From Planctomycetaceae bacterium (lineage in GTDB: Bacteria; Planctomycetota; Planctomycetia; Planctomycetales; Planctomycetaceae): 51,053 bases of DNA. This document shows positions 34,909-43,773 of the stretch, piece after piece. The notes under the pieces were generated by a model that made no database searches, was not told the DNA's origin, and saw only the letters and a list, made by a program, of their open reading frames with translations. A program made the translations under genes and the position numbers. Where the stretch lies: NCBI GenBank assembly GCA_021732845.1, contig JAKFUF010000134.1, positions 1-51,053 on the forward strand. Reading direction: 5' to 3'. Positions within the stretch are counted from its first letter, which is position 1, and every line of letters begins with the position of its first letter.

Positions 34909-35402
34909 GCCTGACCCTCCAGGTCCGCAATCAGCAGCTTGAGCCGTCCATCGCGCACGTCAGGGAGCTTTTCGCGCAAGTAGGGTTGAAGAAGTCGAAC
35001 AGACCAAGTCACACAGTTGTTGCACTGCGGCGGCATCTTGCAGCATCCGAGGCTGTCAGGGCTGAATGTGTAACGTCCTGACGGCTGAGGGAAGGTGGCG
35101 TTCTTCACTGCCGCCATGTCCTCATCCGACAACTCGCGGGTGGCAAATTTCAATGCTTCTCTTCGATTCTTAAAGTCATCCTGCAACTGCAAGTCTTCAA
35201 CGATGTAACCGGGACATGCATTGTCAAAGAGATAATTCCGCCACTCTGACGGTGACCGAAAGGCTTCTGGCAGTTCATCGGGCCGGAACACGAATCCCCG
35301 AAATTCATGCGTGGAGTCCGCATTTTCCCAGAACATTCCCGCGTGGCCAATATCGGTTGAATTCCTGGTCCTTGATGGTCGAATTTGGATTCCAATTTTC
35401 AC
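34905..35402 (-). CDS. Possible permuted papain-like (NlpC/P60-type) protein
   Basis: The 165-aa protein has STDIGHAGMFWEN near the N-terminus (His20) and CNNCVTWSVRLLQPYL near residues 127-142 (Cys130). An early His and a late NC[VE]xW/F motif is the arrangement of circularly permuted papain-like enzymes (LRAT/YiiX/DUF4105-type). There is no signal peptide. The start is GTG 35402, supported by GGAG 7 nt upstream in the message. It could be a peptidase, amidase or acyltransferase, perhaps a delivered toxin with the next gene as antidote. The fold call rests on two motifs. Confidence 0.5.
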   Translation of the reverse strand: MKIGIQIRPSRTRNSTDIGHAGMFWENADSTHEFRGFVFRPDELPEAFRSPSEWRNYLFDNACPGYIVEDLQLQDDFKNRREALKFATRELSDEDMAAVKNATFPQPSGRYTFSPDSLGCCKMPPQCNNCVTWSVRLLQPYLREKLPDVRDGRLKLLIADLEGQA

Positions 35403-35483
35403 TCGTTACTCCGGTTCAAGCCAATAACGAACCATCGGTGCTGAGAGAGCATGCCATCCATTTAGTTTACCATAAGTTCGCCC

Positions 35484-37115
35484 TCACTGCACACTCATCA
35501 TCCTCACATACTCCCCCGCCGCGCGGTCCCAGGAGAAGGTTTGCTGGATGTGGCGGATGCCGGCGACGATCATGCGGTCGTGGTCGGTGGGGAGGATGCG
35601 GGTGGCGTCGAAGAGGGCGCGGCGGAGTTCTTCGGCCATGGAGTGGAACAGGGGGAGTTTGCGGCGGTGCTGGACGCGGTCTTCGCCCGTGGCTCCGCCG
35701 TGCAGTCCGGCGTTGAGTTTCTTCCAGTCGGCCACCTCGCTGAACAGGCCGTCGCGTTCGCGGAATAGGAGGCCGGTGGGCTGCGTGGCGGCGGTGCTCC
35801 AGCGGGCGGCACGGATTTGAACCGAGCGGCCGTGCGAGGCGGCGGCCCGCAGCGGGACGATTTGCTGCAACAGGCCGCCAGTGGCCCGGCCGATGCACGG
35901 CGTGCCGTTGAGATAGAACTCGTTGGCCATCCCAAACGGTTCGTAGAGCGAGGGCATCAGGGCGAACGTGGCTCCGCGCATCGCCCTTAAAAAGCCTTCA
36001 TTGAAGCGGAAGGGGACGGCCAGCACATGTTCGGGATGCCGGTTGGCAAAACTGTGCAGAAAGTCCAGGCCCGCGTGGCCCTCGTCGCCGGGAATGGGGA
36101 AGAACAAGAACCGGGCCTTGCCGCCCGCCGCCAGGAACTCGGACGCTGCATGCACCGCAATGTCGTAACCCTTTTGCCGCGCGTCGTCGCGGCCGGCCAT
36201 CATGAACCAGGGGGCGTCGTCCGTCAGAAACTTTTGACGGTCACCCCACAGTGGCTTCTCGTCCGAAAGGGTGTGTTCGGCCAGGGCCGTCAGAAACTCA
36301 GCCCGATGCCGCGCCTTCCAGGCCCGCAGGCCGGCGGGTGAGCCGGCGTCCACTTCCTGCAGCAGTTCCGGCGGCACGGCCAGTTCGGCGAACGGGCCGT
36401 TGTCGATGCCGATCAGCCGGGGACGCAGCGTCTCCCGCAGATGCGACGCCAGGATCTGGGCCTGCAGCACGTCTTCCGTCAAGTCGGAGGCGAACTGGTC
36501 GGAAACGGTGGAGACTGGGTACTCTGCCAGCCCCAGTGCTCGCTGCAGAATGGTTCCGCCGGGGCAGAGCTGGGGGTTCATTCCCGCCCGCCACAGATCC
36601 TGCGCGGTGGTCTCGCAGTCGTAGCTGTTATGCAGGGTCAGGTAATTGCGGTGCGTGCCCGGGTGGCCGGCAAAGGCCAGCGCGGTGGTGGCCGCCTCCC
36701 AGTCCTGCAGCAGCAGGCTCCAGCGTCCCCCGGGCTTGATGACATGCACCGCCTCGGCGGCGGCCGCCCCGAAAAACAGCGAATCCCGCAGCAGCACGCC
36801 GGGCGGAACCTGGTACGGATGCGGGTCACCCGCGAAGAACTGCGGATCTTCCGGCTGAATGAAATACCAGGGCACGCCAGCGTCGTGCCGCAGCAGGTTG
36901 ACGATCACCGTGCGGCCGTCAAACGTCACACCAAAGCTGCCGGCCTTCGTGCACTGCAGGTCTGGCATCTTCCCCACCAGCCGATGAAACGGCGTCAGAC
37001 CGATCACCGGCAGGCCGCTGCTGACCGCCACCCGCTCCGGCAGCTTGCCCATCACGGCCGCCACGCCTCCGCAGGGAGCGAAGGGGGTTTCGTACGACAC
37101 AAAAGCGATGTTCAC
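35484..37115 (-). CDS. Glycogen/starch-synthase-like GT5 glycosyltransferase
   Basis: The 543-aa protein has a GT-B layout similar to bacterial glycogen synthase: MNIAFVSYETPFAPCGGVAAVMGKLP at the N-terminus, LLLQDWEAATTAL, TLHNSYD, GIDNGPF, and the C-terminal MPSLYEPFGMANEFYLNGTPCIGRATGG containing the conserved E-P-x-G nucleotide-sugar motif. The KxGG lysine that contacts the ADP-glucose phosphates in GlgA appears to be Pro14 (P-C-G-G), and the spacing of several motifs is unusual. It may use another donor or acceptor. The start is GTG 37115 with a weak ribosome site; no other glycogen gene is near. Probably cytoplasmic. Confidence 0.75.
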   Translation of the reverse strand: MNIAFVSYETPFAPCGGVAAVMGKLPERVAVSSGLPVIGLTPFHRLVGKMPDLQCTKAGSFGVTFDGRTVIVNLLRHDAGVPWYFIQPEDPQFFAGDPHPYQVPPGVLLRDSLFFGAAAAEAVHVIKPGGRWSLLLQDWEAATTALAFAGHPGTHRNYLTLHNSYDCETTAQDLWRAGMNPQLCPGGTILQRALGLAEYPVSTVSDQFASDLTEDVLQAQILASHLRETLRPRLIGIDNGPFAELAVPPELLQEVDAGSPAGLRAWKARHRAEFLTALAEHTLSDEKPLWGDRQKFLTDDAPWFMMAGRDDARQKGYDIAVHAASEFLAAGGKARFLFFPIPGDEGHAGLDFLHSFANRHPEHVLAVPFRFNEGFLRAMRGATFALMPSLYEPFGMANEFYLNGTPCIGRATGGLLQQIVPLRAAASHGRSVQIRAARWSTAATQPTGLLFRERDGLFSEVADWKKLNAGLHGGATGEDRVQHRRKLPLFHSMAEELRRALFDATRILPTDHDRMIVAGIRHIQQTFSWDRAAGEYVRMMSVQ

Positions 37116-37227
37116 GTGCGCGGCCCGGTCAATGCGGCTGGAGGGGAATGTGACCAGTTTATCGCGGTGGAGGGGAAAGCGAAATCCGTGGTGTCCGGTG
37201 GTTGGGACGGTTTGCCTGCAATAATGT

Positions 37228-37260
37228 CAAATTGCAGATTTCAAATTTCACAGTCTGTGG
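37228..37260. repeat. Partial copy of the 'tttcaaatttcacag' element
   Basis: caaattgcagatttcaaatttcacagtct here matches the left arm of the element at 50731-50895 with one change. The partner arm is missing, so this is a solo end or a truncated copy. It sits between the GT5 gene and the PQQ/TPR gene. Confidence 0.6.
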
Positions 37261-37347
37261 AGCAGCGACGACCTGAAGGCCAGCGCTTGGGGCGGTCTCG
37301 GAAGCGGAGCAGAGTCGCCCGCCGGGTGGGCTGAAGCCCATGCTATG

Positions 37348-40300
37348 TTACGGGCTGAACCCGACCACGGCGGTGCCGGCGGTGACGACGAACGAATCGG
37401 TGCCGGCATGCACTTCGAGTTGTCCTTGAAGGGCGAGGCGCAGGCGCTGCACCAGGGTACCGCTGCCGGGGTCGCACAACAGGATTTGGGTGTCGGTGCC
37501 GGTCGAATGGGTGGGGTACGCCGCGAGGCAGTTGCCCGCGGACCGTACCGCCCAGCGCTGCTTGGGATTTCCCAGCGACTGCTCCCAGAGCAGATGTCCG
37601 GTGGTGATGTTGTAGCTGCGGAGGATGCCCGCCGCCGGGACAAACAGATGGTCTCCCCGCAGGCAGGCCACTTCATGAATGTATGGAACGGGGGCGGCGG
37701 CCAGGCGTCGCGGACTGGTCCAGAGGGCCGTGCCGTCCTGGGGCCGCAGCGCTATTCCCAACATCCCGTCGCGCACGGGCAGCACCAGCGATGGCGTGGC
37801 CAGCACGTCGAGGCTGGCGTTCACGGCGTAACCAGGCTCGTCGCGCGACCACCGGACGGTCCCTTTGCGGACATCGAACAGTTCCAGCCCCTTGGTGTCG
37901 GGAAGCAGGGCCAGCTCGTTCTCAGCCACGGGCAATGGATCCGTGAGCCACGGGTGGTTGGCAGCCGCGATGCCGACGGCGTTTTCCGCACGGATGAGAG
38001 ATCCATTGGCCAGCCGCACCAGGGTGGTGCCGTCGTCCATCGCCAGAACGAAGATCCTGCCTGGCCGCTGCGTCTGGATGACAACCCGCTGGCGGTCGGC
38101 AAACCACCGCTGTTGCAGCTCCCCGCCGGGGCGGACGGACCACAGCAGTTCTCCGCTCTCGTTGAGCGCCCCGACCCAACCGGTCGAAGCATGCCCGGCC
38201 TGTTGTGTAGGGCTGAATGGCGCGCGGCTGGCCAACTGCCCAGCAGTCGTGTCGGTCGGCTGAAGGATGCACAGGGTGTCGCCCGTGGTGCGAAACTGCA
38301 GCGGCGATCCCAAATTGCGAAGCAGGTGATTCCACAGCAGGCGGCCGGTTGTTGGGTCCACCGCCGTGGCTCCGTCGGCATGCCCCAGCACCAGCGCATC
38401 GCCCACGAAGCCCGCCCAATTTGGCCGCTGGTTGAGCCGCAGCGACCAGCGAACCTTGCCGTCGACGCGGTTCAGGCCGAGGACTTCAGCTCCCGGAATG
38501 ATCACGCAGGCTGCCGCGGGAGCGGGCGGCAGCCCTGCGGGAAAAAGCGGTGTCCCCGCGGTGGCTTGATGCTCCCAACGCGGGAGCCACGGGCGGGAGC
38601 CATCCCACACGGGCGGCGTCCGAAAGTCGGGGCTCGCCAGCCGGGCCGTGGCATGCTCGGCGATTGTCTTTCCGCGAAGTTCCGGGGGCTTGGCGTCGGC
38701 GAACTCCTGCTGGAGGGAGTTCCAGCAGTCTGCCGCGCGCTGCCAGGCCTGTTGCTGTTCAGCCAAATGGGCCAGCCCCAGCAATGCCTGCAAACGGGTC
38801 TCCGGAGCAGACGAGAGGCTCGCCTTGAGGTAGGCCTGCCGAGCCTCAATCCACTGTTTTCCGGCCAGGTGATTTTCAGCCAGTTTTAGCCATAAGGCAG
38901 GCGCTTCCTTCGCCAGCGGATACTGTGTCAGGATTTGCAGGACGGCGTCTGGTGACGGTTCTTTGTCACCCTCCTTGCCAAGTGCCGCCATGGCCTTGGC
39001 CAACGCCGCATCGAACTCGGCGTAAACCGCGGGGCCGTTGACGGCGATCAACTCGGCCATCCGCATGGTGGCCAGTCGTGCCAGCGGCGCGGCTCTGCCC
39101 GGCAAGACTTCAACTTGCAGGGTGGGGTTGGTGAGCAGCCGTTGAAAGTGCTGCATGGCGGCCAGCGTTTGTCCTGCGCGAACCTGTGTCACCGCCGTTG
39201 TCCACTCGACGCGAGCCCGCTGCTGGTCCGTGGTCGCGGTTTGCTCGGCCGTGGCCAGCCGCTTCAGCGCGAGGTCGTATTTGGCGGCACCGGCGGCCGC
39301 GGTGGCCTCCCGCAGCAGACATTTTTCCAACCGACCCGCAGCCAACTGCCGAAGCGGGACCGACTCCCGTAGACGCTGGGCGTCCACCAGACGGAGCGTT
39401 TCGGCATACTCTTTGATCGCCTCGGCCGAGTTCTGCTCGGCTTCCGCCAAGACCGCCGCGTCATAGTGTGGCTCAGCCGCGTTCGGACGCCGAGCCACAT
39501 CTTCCTGCCGCTGCCGCCGCAACCCCGGCTGATCCCACAGCGCGGTCAGGCGGCTCCCCTGAGCCACCAGCAGTACGCCGTTGACCCAGAGCAGATTGCC
39601 GCCTTCCGGGCACTGCTTCATGCTCAGCGTAATCGGATCGTCCACCTGCTTGCCGTTGAAGTTCGTCAGGAACAGCTTTTCGTGGCTCGTCGTGGCCAGG
39701 ACGTCGCCCGCGATCAGCCCGCGTCCAAAAATTGCGTGTTCGGGGTCATCCGCATGCTGGGGGAACCGGCTCCGCTGCCCGGTGGACAGATCGAGGCTCC
39801 AGACTTCGTCGCCGGCAATGAACAAGCGGTCGGTCAGTTTGTCGTCGCGCCCCTTCCATTGACCGACCCCCAGCAAAGCGTGGGCGTCTTCGTCGAGTTC
39901 TTCCTGCCAACGCATCGCCCCCGACGTGGCATCGAACGCCAGGATCGCTTTGCTGTCGTAGGGCGCGGCGATCACCAAGTCTTGATGGACCAGGCAGGGG
40001 TTCGGCCCCGATCGCTGGCGGTTGTGCCATTCTGCGATTTCGCGGGGCTCTTCGTGCTTGTAGGTTGTGAGCCACAAGGGCAGGCCGTCGCGGGCGTCGA
40101 ACGCGGCGACGGCACCGAGGTTGGTGCAAAAGTAGAGGTTGTTGCCGGCGAGCGTCAGCAGTTGATGGCTGATTTCTGGTTTGTCGCTGGGCAGGGTCGT
40201 GGCTCCGATGCAGACGCTGCGGCTCCACACCATCCGTTCCATGCCGGTGTCGAAGCAGGCGATGGCCACCTGTGGCTGCGGCCGGTGGCTGCGCAGCGAC

Positions 40301-41766
40301 ACGTAGACGCGATTGCCCGAGACCACTGGTGCCCCCTCGAAGGCCCATCCGCTGGTGCCGTCGATTTTCAGGTCTTCCGCATCAATGGTCCCCAGATGCT
40401 GGCCTTCGCGCGTCAGGTCCAGGGCCACCAAAAAGCTGCGGGGAGCCCGTCGGCCATCCAGTTCGTGCCGGGTTGTGACCGAGCCCAGCCGGGCGTAAAG
40501 ACGTCCGGCATGAATGGTGACGGTGAACGAGGGGACGCCGACGACTTCCGGATCATCGACACGCCGCCGCTGCAGCTCCGGCGGCAGATCGTAGATGCGG
40601 GCCGCAACCAGGGCCGCCGACAGGCCATCCAGGTCGGCCTCGCGCCGGCGCAGTTGTTCCGCATCCAGAACCTCGCCTGCGGCAGACTCCTCCGCGGCAA
40701 AGGCCGGCTTGCCCGTATAGAGGTTGACGGCATAGATGCCGACATCGTCACTGAAATACACCGTGTGGTCGTGAACCACGGGAAAATACGGCGCGACATC
40801 ATGAGTCAGCGAGCGGTCGACCATGGTGAACTTGCGCAGCGGCAGGCTCCACGGGCTGGCACCGATCGGCCAGTCCTGTTTGGCGGTACCATTGCGTTCC
40901 GGAGTTCCGGCGAACGTCGAGTGCGGCGAGTCGACCGGCGGCAGATCGGCCTGTTCCATATCCTTGATCACCACCTCGAGAATTTCAGCCAGCACACCCT
41001 TGCGGCCGGCCAGAGTCCCCCGGGCCTCGGAATACTGCTGCTTGAAGGCCAGCAGTTCCTGCTTCCCGCGTTCCAACTTGCCCTCCGTCACCCAGCCGAG
41101 GACCAGGCGAGCCCGCACCAGTGCGGGCTCGATGCCCGCATCGGGGTAGCCCAACTGCATGGGGACTCCCCCCGGCTCGGACGGTGGCGGTGCGGGCAGC
41201 AACAGCGACCAATACTGCCGGGCATTCCCCAGGTCGCCGCGTTCCCAGGCCAGATCGCCCAGCATCAGCAGTGCGTCGTCGCCATGGCTGCTGATAAAAG
41301 CCTGCCGCACGACGCGTTGCAGCAGCGCCACATCCTGCCGGGCGGCCCCCTCCTCGAACCAGCGCCTCGCCTGGGGATCGATCCGCTTCCTGAGGGTTGC
41401 CAAAGCCGAGGGCGAAAGCGTCGTCAACAGGCGGTCGCAGCAGTTCTGCACGCTGACGTAGCGGCCGGGGGCGATGTCAACGAGTTTGTCCCCATGCTGA
41501 TCGGCGGCCAGCCGCATCAGGGGCACCGCTTCTTCCCACTGTCCGGCGGCGAGATGCTTGCGGGCGGCGGCGATCTGCTTGCCGGCGAGCCCGTCCGTTT
41601 GCAGCAGGACAGACTCTCGCGCCCCGCGCTCCTGTCCCGAAAGCCCGCCGACACACCACAGGCAGAGCCACGCCAGAAACCACAGCCGGGGGTGACGCCC
41701 CCCTGCACCAAACGAGGAACTCAGCCATGACAGGATGACGCGGGGAGGCGGTCGATGTGCGGTCAT
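37348..41766 (-). CDS. Giant exported PQQ-like beta-propeller / TPR protein
   Basis: The 1472-aa product has a signal-like segment (RLWFLAWLCLWCVGGLSG), a helical N-terminal region with TPR-like units (KHLAAGQWEEAVPLMRLAADQ), a first set of PQQ/quinoprotein-type blades (LYTGKPAFAAEESA, GNNLYFCTNLGAVAAFDARDGLPLW, DATSGAMRWQEEL), a long central TPR region (about 760-1060), and a second propeller near the C-terminus (VDPTTGRLLWNHLL, SYNITTGHLLWEQSLG). Such proteins are probable scaffolds or binding proteins in the periplasm. No enzymatic PQQ site was identified. It follows the 54-aa membrane gene by 13 nt and is likely in its transcript. Confidence 0.85.
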   Translation of the reverse strand: MTAHRPPPRVILSWLSSSFGAGGRHPRLWFLAWLCLWCVGGLSGQERGARESVLLQTDGLAGKQIAAARKHLAAGQWEEAVPLMRLAADQHGDKLVDIAPGRYVSVQNCCDRLLTTLSPSALATLRKRIDPQARRWFEEGAARQDVALLQRVVRQAFISSHGDDALLMLGDLAWERGDLGNARQYWSLLLPAPPPSEPGGVPMQLGYPDAGIEPALVRARLVLGWVTEGKLERGKQELLAFKQQYSEARGTLAGRKGVLAEILEVVIKDMEQADLPPVDSPHSTFAGTPERNGTAKQDWPIGASPWSLPLRKFTMVDRSLTHDVAPYFPVVHDHTVYFSDDVGIYAVNLYTGKPAFAAEESAAGEVLDAEQLRRREADLDGLSAALVAARIYDLPPELQRRRVDDPEVVGVPSFTVTIHAGRLYARLGSVTTRHELDGRRAPRSFLVALDLTREGQHLGTIDAEDLKIDGTSGWAFEGAPVVSGNRVYVSLRSHRPQPQVAIACFDTGMERMVWSRSVCIGATTLPSDKPEISHQLLTLAGNNLYFCTNLGAVAAFDARDGLPLWLTTYKHEEPREIAEWHNRQRSGPNPCLVHQDLVIAAPYDSKAILAFDATSGAMRWQEELDEDAHALLGVGQWKGRDDKLTDRLFIAGDEVWSLDLSTGQRSRFPQHADDPEHAIFGRGLIAGDVLATTSHEKLFLTNFNGKQVDDPITLSMKQCPEGGNLLWVNGVLLVAQGSRLTALWDQPGLRRQRQEDVARRPNAAEPHYDAAVLAEAEQNSAEAIKEYAETLRLVDAQRLRESVPLRQLAAGRLEKCLLREATAAAGAAKYDLALKRLATAEQTATTDQQRARVEWTTAVTQVRAGQTLAAMQHFQRLLTNPTLQVEVLPGRAAPLARLATMRMAELIAVNGPAVYAEFDAALAKAMAALGKEGDKEPSPDAVLQILTQYPLAKEAPALWLKLAENHLAGKQWIEARQAYLKASLSSAPETRLQALLGLAHLAEQQQAWQRAADCWNSLQQEFADAKPPELRGKTIAEHATARLASPDFRTPPVWDGSRPWLPRWEHQATAGTPLFPAGLPPAPAAACVIIPGAEVLGLNRVDGKVRWSLRLNQRPNWAGFVGDALVLGHADGATAVDPTTGRLLWNHLLRNLGSPLQFRTTGDTLCILQPTDTTAGQLASRAPFSPTQQAGHASTGWVGALNESGELLWSVRPGGELQQRWFADRQRVVIQTQRPGRIFVLAMDDGTTLVRLANGSLIRAENAVGIAAANHPWLTDPLPVAENELALLPDTKGLELFDVRKGTVRWSRDEPGYAVNASLDVLATPSLVLPVRDGMLGIALRPQDGTALWTSPRRLAAAPVPYIHEVACLRGDHLFVPAAGILRSYNITTGHLLWEQSLGNPKQRWAVRSAGNCLAAYPTHSTGTDTQILLCDPGSGTLVQRLRLALQGQLEVHAGTDSFVVTAGTAVVGFSP

Positions 41767-41779
41767 GCGAAGCCGTTCT

Positions 41780-41944
41780 TCATTTTGTCCGCAGGCGTTG
41801 TCCGAGCGAAAACAGCCCGATGGCGACGATGGTCAACGCCGGCATCAGGATCAACGGCATCTTGAACCACAGGTTGAAGCCGACCAGCAGCGGCAGGTAC
41901 ATCAGCACCAGCACCTGCAATAATACGCCGATCTGCTGACGCAT
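41780..41944 (-). CDS. Small two-helix membrane protein (54 aa)
   Basis: This short gene is below the usual length cutoffs. It starts MRQQIGVLLQVLVLMYLPLL, continues with a second hydrophobic stretch (PLILMPALTIVAIGLFSLG), and ends in a basic tail (QRLRTK). AAGGTG lies 5 nt before the ATG, and the stop is 13 nt before the start of the PQQ/TPR gene on the same strand. The helix-rich, non-arginine-biased composition and the ribosome site make it a credible gene. The role is unknown; perhaps a membrane anchor associated with its neighbour. Confidence 0.6.
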   Translation of the reverse strand: MRQQIGVLLQVLVLMYLPLLVGFNLWFKMPLILMPALTIVAIGLFSLGQRLRTK

Positions 41945-42525
41945 CAATCACCTTGTCGTGGGCCATTTTCCGACGGATGATGGGGCGAAACGCTGCAAGT
42001 TCATCCGCTCAGAGCATCGTAAAGCATCGCCTGTGGTGCCACAACGCAGTTCATCTTGTCGTGTAGCATGGCCTTCCTCGGCCGTGGGCTTCACCAGGCG
42101 GCAAGACTCGCTTGAGAACGGACCAGGAAAAATACCGTTCGGCCAATTGCCATGGCTTTGAATGAATTGTGATCTGTGATCTGTGATGCGTATCTCAAAT
42201 CAGAGGTCTCCGACAAAAGTCGGGCGTCTCAGTTTCATGGAATTTCAAATTTCAGATTCAAATTTCACAGTAAAATACTTTTTTGCGACATCTGGCCTTC
42301 CGGGCGAGAGTTACGTCCTTCGCTGTGGAGGCGTGGCCGATCGTTCGATGTGGTCGCACAGACTGTGAAATTTGAAATTTGAAATTTGAAATCAACTTTT
42401 GTCGGACACGTCAGATTTGAGATTCCGCCGTAAGTATTTCTCGAAGAGTACTTTTCGGCGAATTGAACTGTGTTTGGGCTAGGAGGTACTCGGAAACCCA
42501 TCCTACGGTTCGGTTCGCCCAGATC
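41945..42525. other. Intergenic region with palindromic element
   Basis: The 581 nt upstream of the small membrane gene contain the element at 42192-42423. The remaining sequence holds no recognisable gene. The Hsp20 gene ends at 42526 on the same strand. Confidence 0.6.
42192..42423. repeat. A+T-rich palindromic element, 'tttcaaatttcacag' family
   Basis: Nested inverted repeats: atctcaaatc near 42192 against gatttgagat near 42413; ccgacaaaagt 42210-42220 against 42395-42405; and ttcaaatttcacag 42257-42270 against 42363-42376. The inner arms are extended by repeated tttgaaa units. The element is strikingly A+T-rich against its surroundings. Related copies lie at 50731-50895 and 37228-37260. 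Confidence 0.8.
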
Positions 42526-43011
42526 TCACACGGGCGGCGCGGCAGCCGGCACCGTCGTCACGGGAACGCGGACTTCGGCGGGGCGGGGTGGTTCCAAGCG
42601 GGCCAGCGTAACGGTGAACACGCCGTGCAGAGCCACGGCGGAGACACGGGCGGGATCAACTGGAGCCGGCAGCGGCACCGAGCGGGTGAACGGTCCGGTG
42701 CAGCGTTCATTCCGCAGCATCAGGTCTTTTTCGCCCCAGGCCGAGGTCGGGCGCTCTCCGCGCACCGTGAGCATGTTGCCCACGAGCACGATGTCGACCA
42801 AGGCCGGATCAACACCGGGCAGGTCGACCAGCACCAGAATGTTGTCGACGGTTTCGATCACGTCGACATGGGGCAGCCATGCCTTGGGCGCGGGGCGCAA
42901 TCCAAAGGCGTCGACGGCCCGCTCGCCCTGCGACCAAACCGTCTCAATGAGTTTTTCAAAATCCTGACGCAGCCGATCCACGGATGACTCAGGTTGACGT
43001 TGTTCCGTCAT
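42526..43011 (-). CDS. Small heat shock protein (Hsp20/alpha-crystallin)
   Basis: The 161-aa protein starts at ATG 43011, selected by AAGGA (complement of 43020-43024) 8 nt upstream. The longer frame is not used. The alpha-crystallin domain runs from about 50 to 145: PHVDVIETVDNILVLVDLPG, NMLTVRGER, FTRSVPLP.PVD...VSAVALHGVFTVTL, with the usual L-P-x-x-V-D and G-V-x-T-V-x-L signatures. An N-terminal helix (VDRLRQDFEKLIETVW) and a C-terminal Pro/Ala/Val tail flank it. The function is an ATP-independent holdase for unfolding proteins in the cytoplasm. No heat-shock promoter element was recognised upstream. Confidence 0.88.
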   Translation of the reverse strand: MTEQRQPESSVDRLRQDFEKLIETVWSQGERAVDAFGLRPAPKAWLPHVDVIETVDNILVLVDLPGVDPALVDIVLVGNMLTVRGERPTSAWGEKDLMLRNERCTGPFTRSVPLPAPVDPARVSAVALHGVFTVTLARLEPPRPAEVRVPVTTVPAAAPPV

Positions 43012-43105
43012 GGTGCAAATCCTTTTGTGACCGTCAGCCGCAACTCTCGGTGCTGCCTTTGTCTCGCACAACGAGTGCATGCGAGACAGTCGACAGCCCC
43101 ACGAA

Positions 43106-43657
43106 CTACTTCAGAAGGGATTCCACGAGTTCCGTGATCTCCTTATAGGTGAACCCCTCTTCTTCAGTCCCCGCGTTATCGTTATCGAAGCGTTTGACCA
43201 GTTTGCCGTCCGGTCCATAGACGAACACCGCAGGAATCGAGGCGATTCCCATGCTGGAGTACATCGCCTCGGCCGGCTGCGTGGACAGATAGTTTTCGAA
43301 GGTCGCGCCCTGCTTCTCCAGAAACTTGGTGACGCGCTCGCGGTAGAACTCCGGGGGCTTCGACTTGATGCCCTGATAGTCGCAGCTCACGGAGATGCAG
43401 GCGACTTCTTTGCCATGGAGTTTGTGCAGCTTGACCAGGCCGGGAAATTCAGCCACGCACGACGGGCAGGAGGTGGCCCAGGCATCGACAACGACGACTT
43501 TTCCCTTGTGCGCGGCGACTCGCGCTTGGACTTCTTTCCAGGTGCCGGCAGTGATCACGACCTTGGGCACATCGGCGGCGGGAAGGCCTTGCCAGCCGGC
43601 AACGGTCAAGCCCAGCAGCGCCATCACAGCCACGGCACGGAAATTCCACGTTCGCAT
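43106..43657 (-). CDS. TlpA-like thioredoxin-fold protein
   Basis: The 183-aa product has a signal peptide (FRAVAVMALLGLTVAGWQG) and a thioredoxin/TlpA domain: VVVVDAWATSCPSCVAEFPGLVKLHK with redox Cys64 and Cys67, the ISVSCDYQG segment, and IASIPAVFVYGPDGKLVKRF containing the conserved cis-proline. It should act as an extracytoplasmic thiol-disulfide reductase, perhaps in cytochrome maturation. GGAGAG lies upstream of the ATG at 43657. Family length is normal. Confidence 0.88.
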   Translation of the reverse strand: MRTWNFRAVAVMALLGLTVAGWQGLPAADVPKVVITAGTWKEVQARVAAHKGKVVVVDAWATSCPSCVAEFPGLVKLHKLHGKEVACISVSCDYQGIKSKPPEFYRERVTKFLEKQGATFENYLSTQPAEAMYSSMGIASIPAVFVYGPDGKLVKRFDNDNAGTEEEGFTYKEITELVESLLK

Positions 43658-43773
43658 TGTTCTCTCTCCAGAGGGGGACTTTGGTCGCGTGACGAAATCA
43701 TATACAGCCCATGGCGGATTGACGAACCAGATCCTGGCTCAGGGGCTCAGGGTTGATACGTTTCCACGGGTGT

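Noticed and set aside
39466-41730. 754-codon forward frame opposite the PQQ/TPR gene
   Set aside because: The opposite strand has clear beta-propeller and TPR features. This frame has shadow composition only. The same reasoning removes 17091-18749, 7260-8828, 21604-22908 and 4147-5379.
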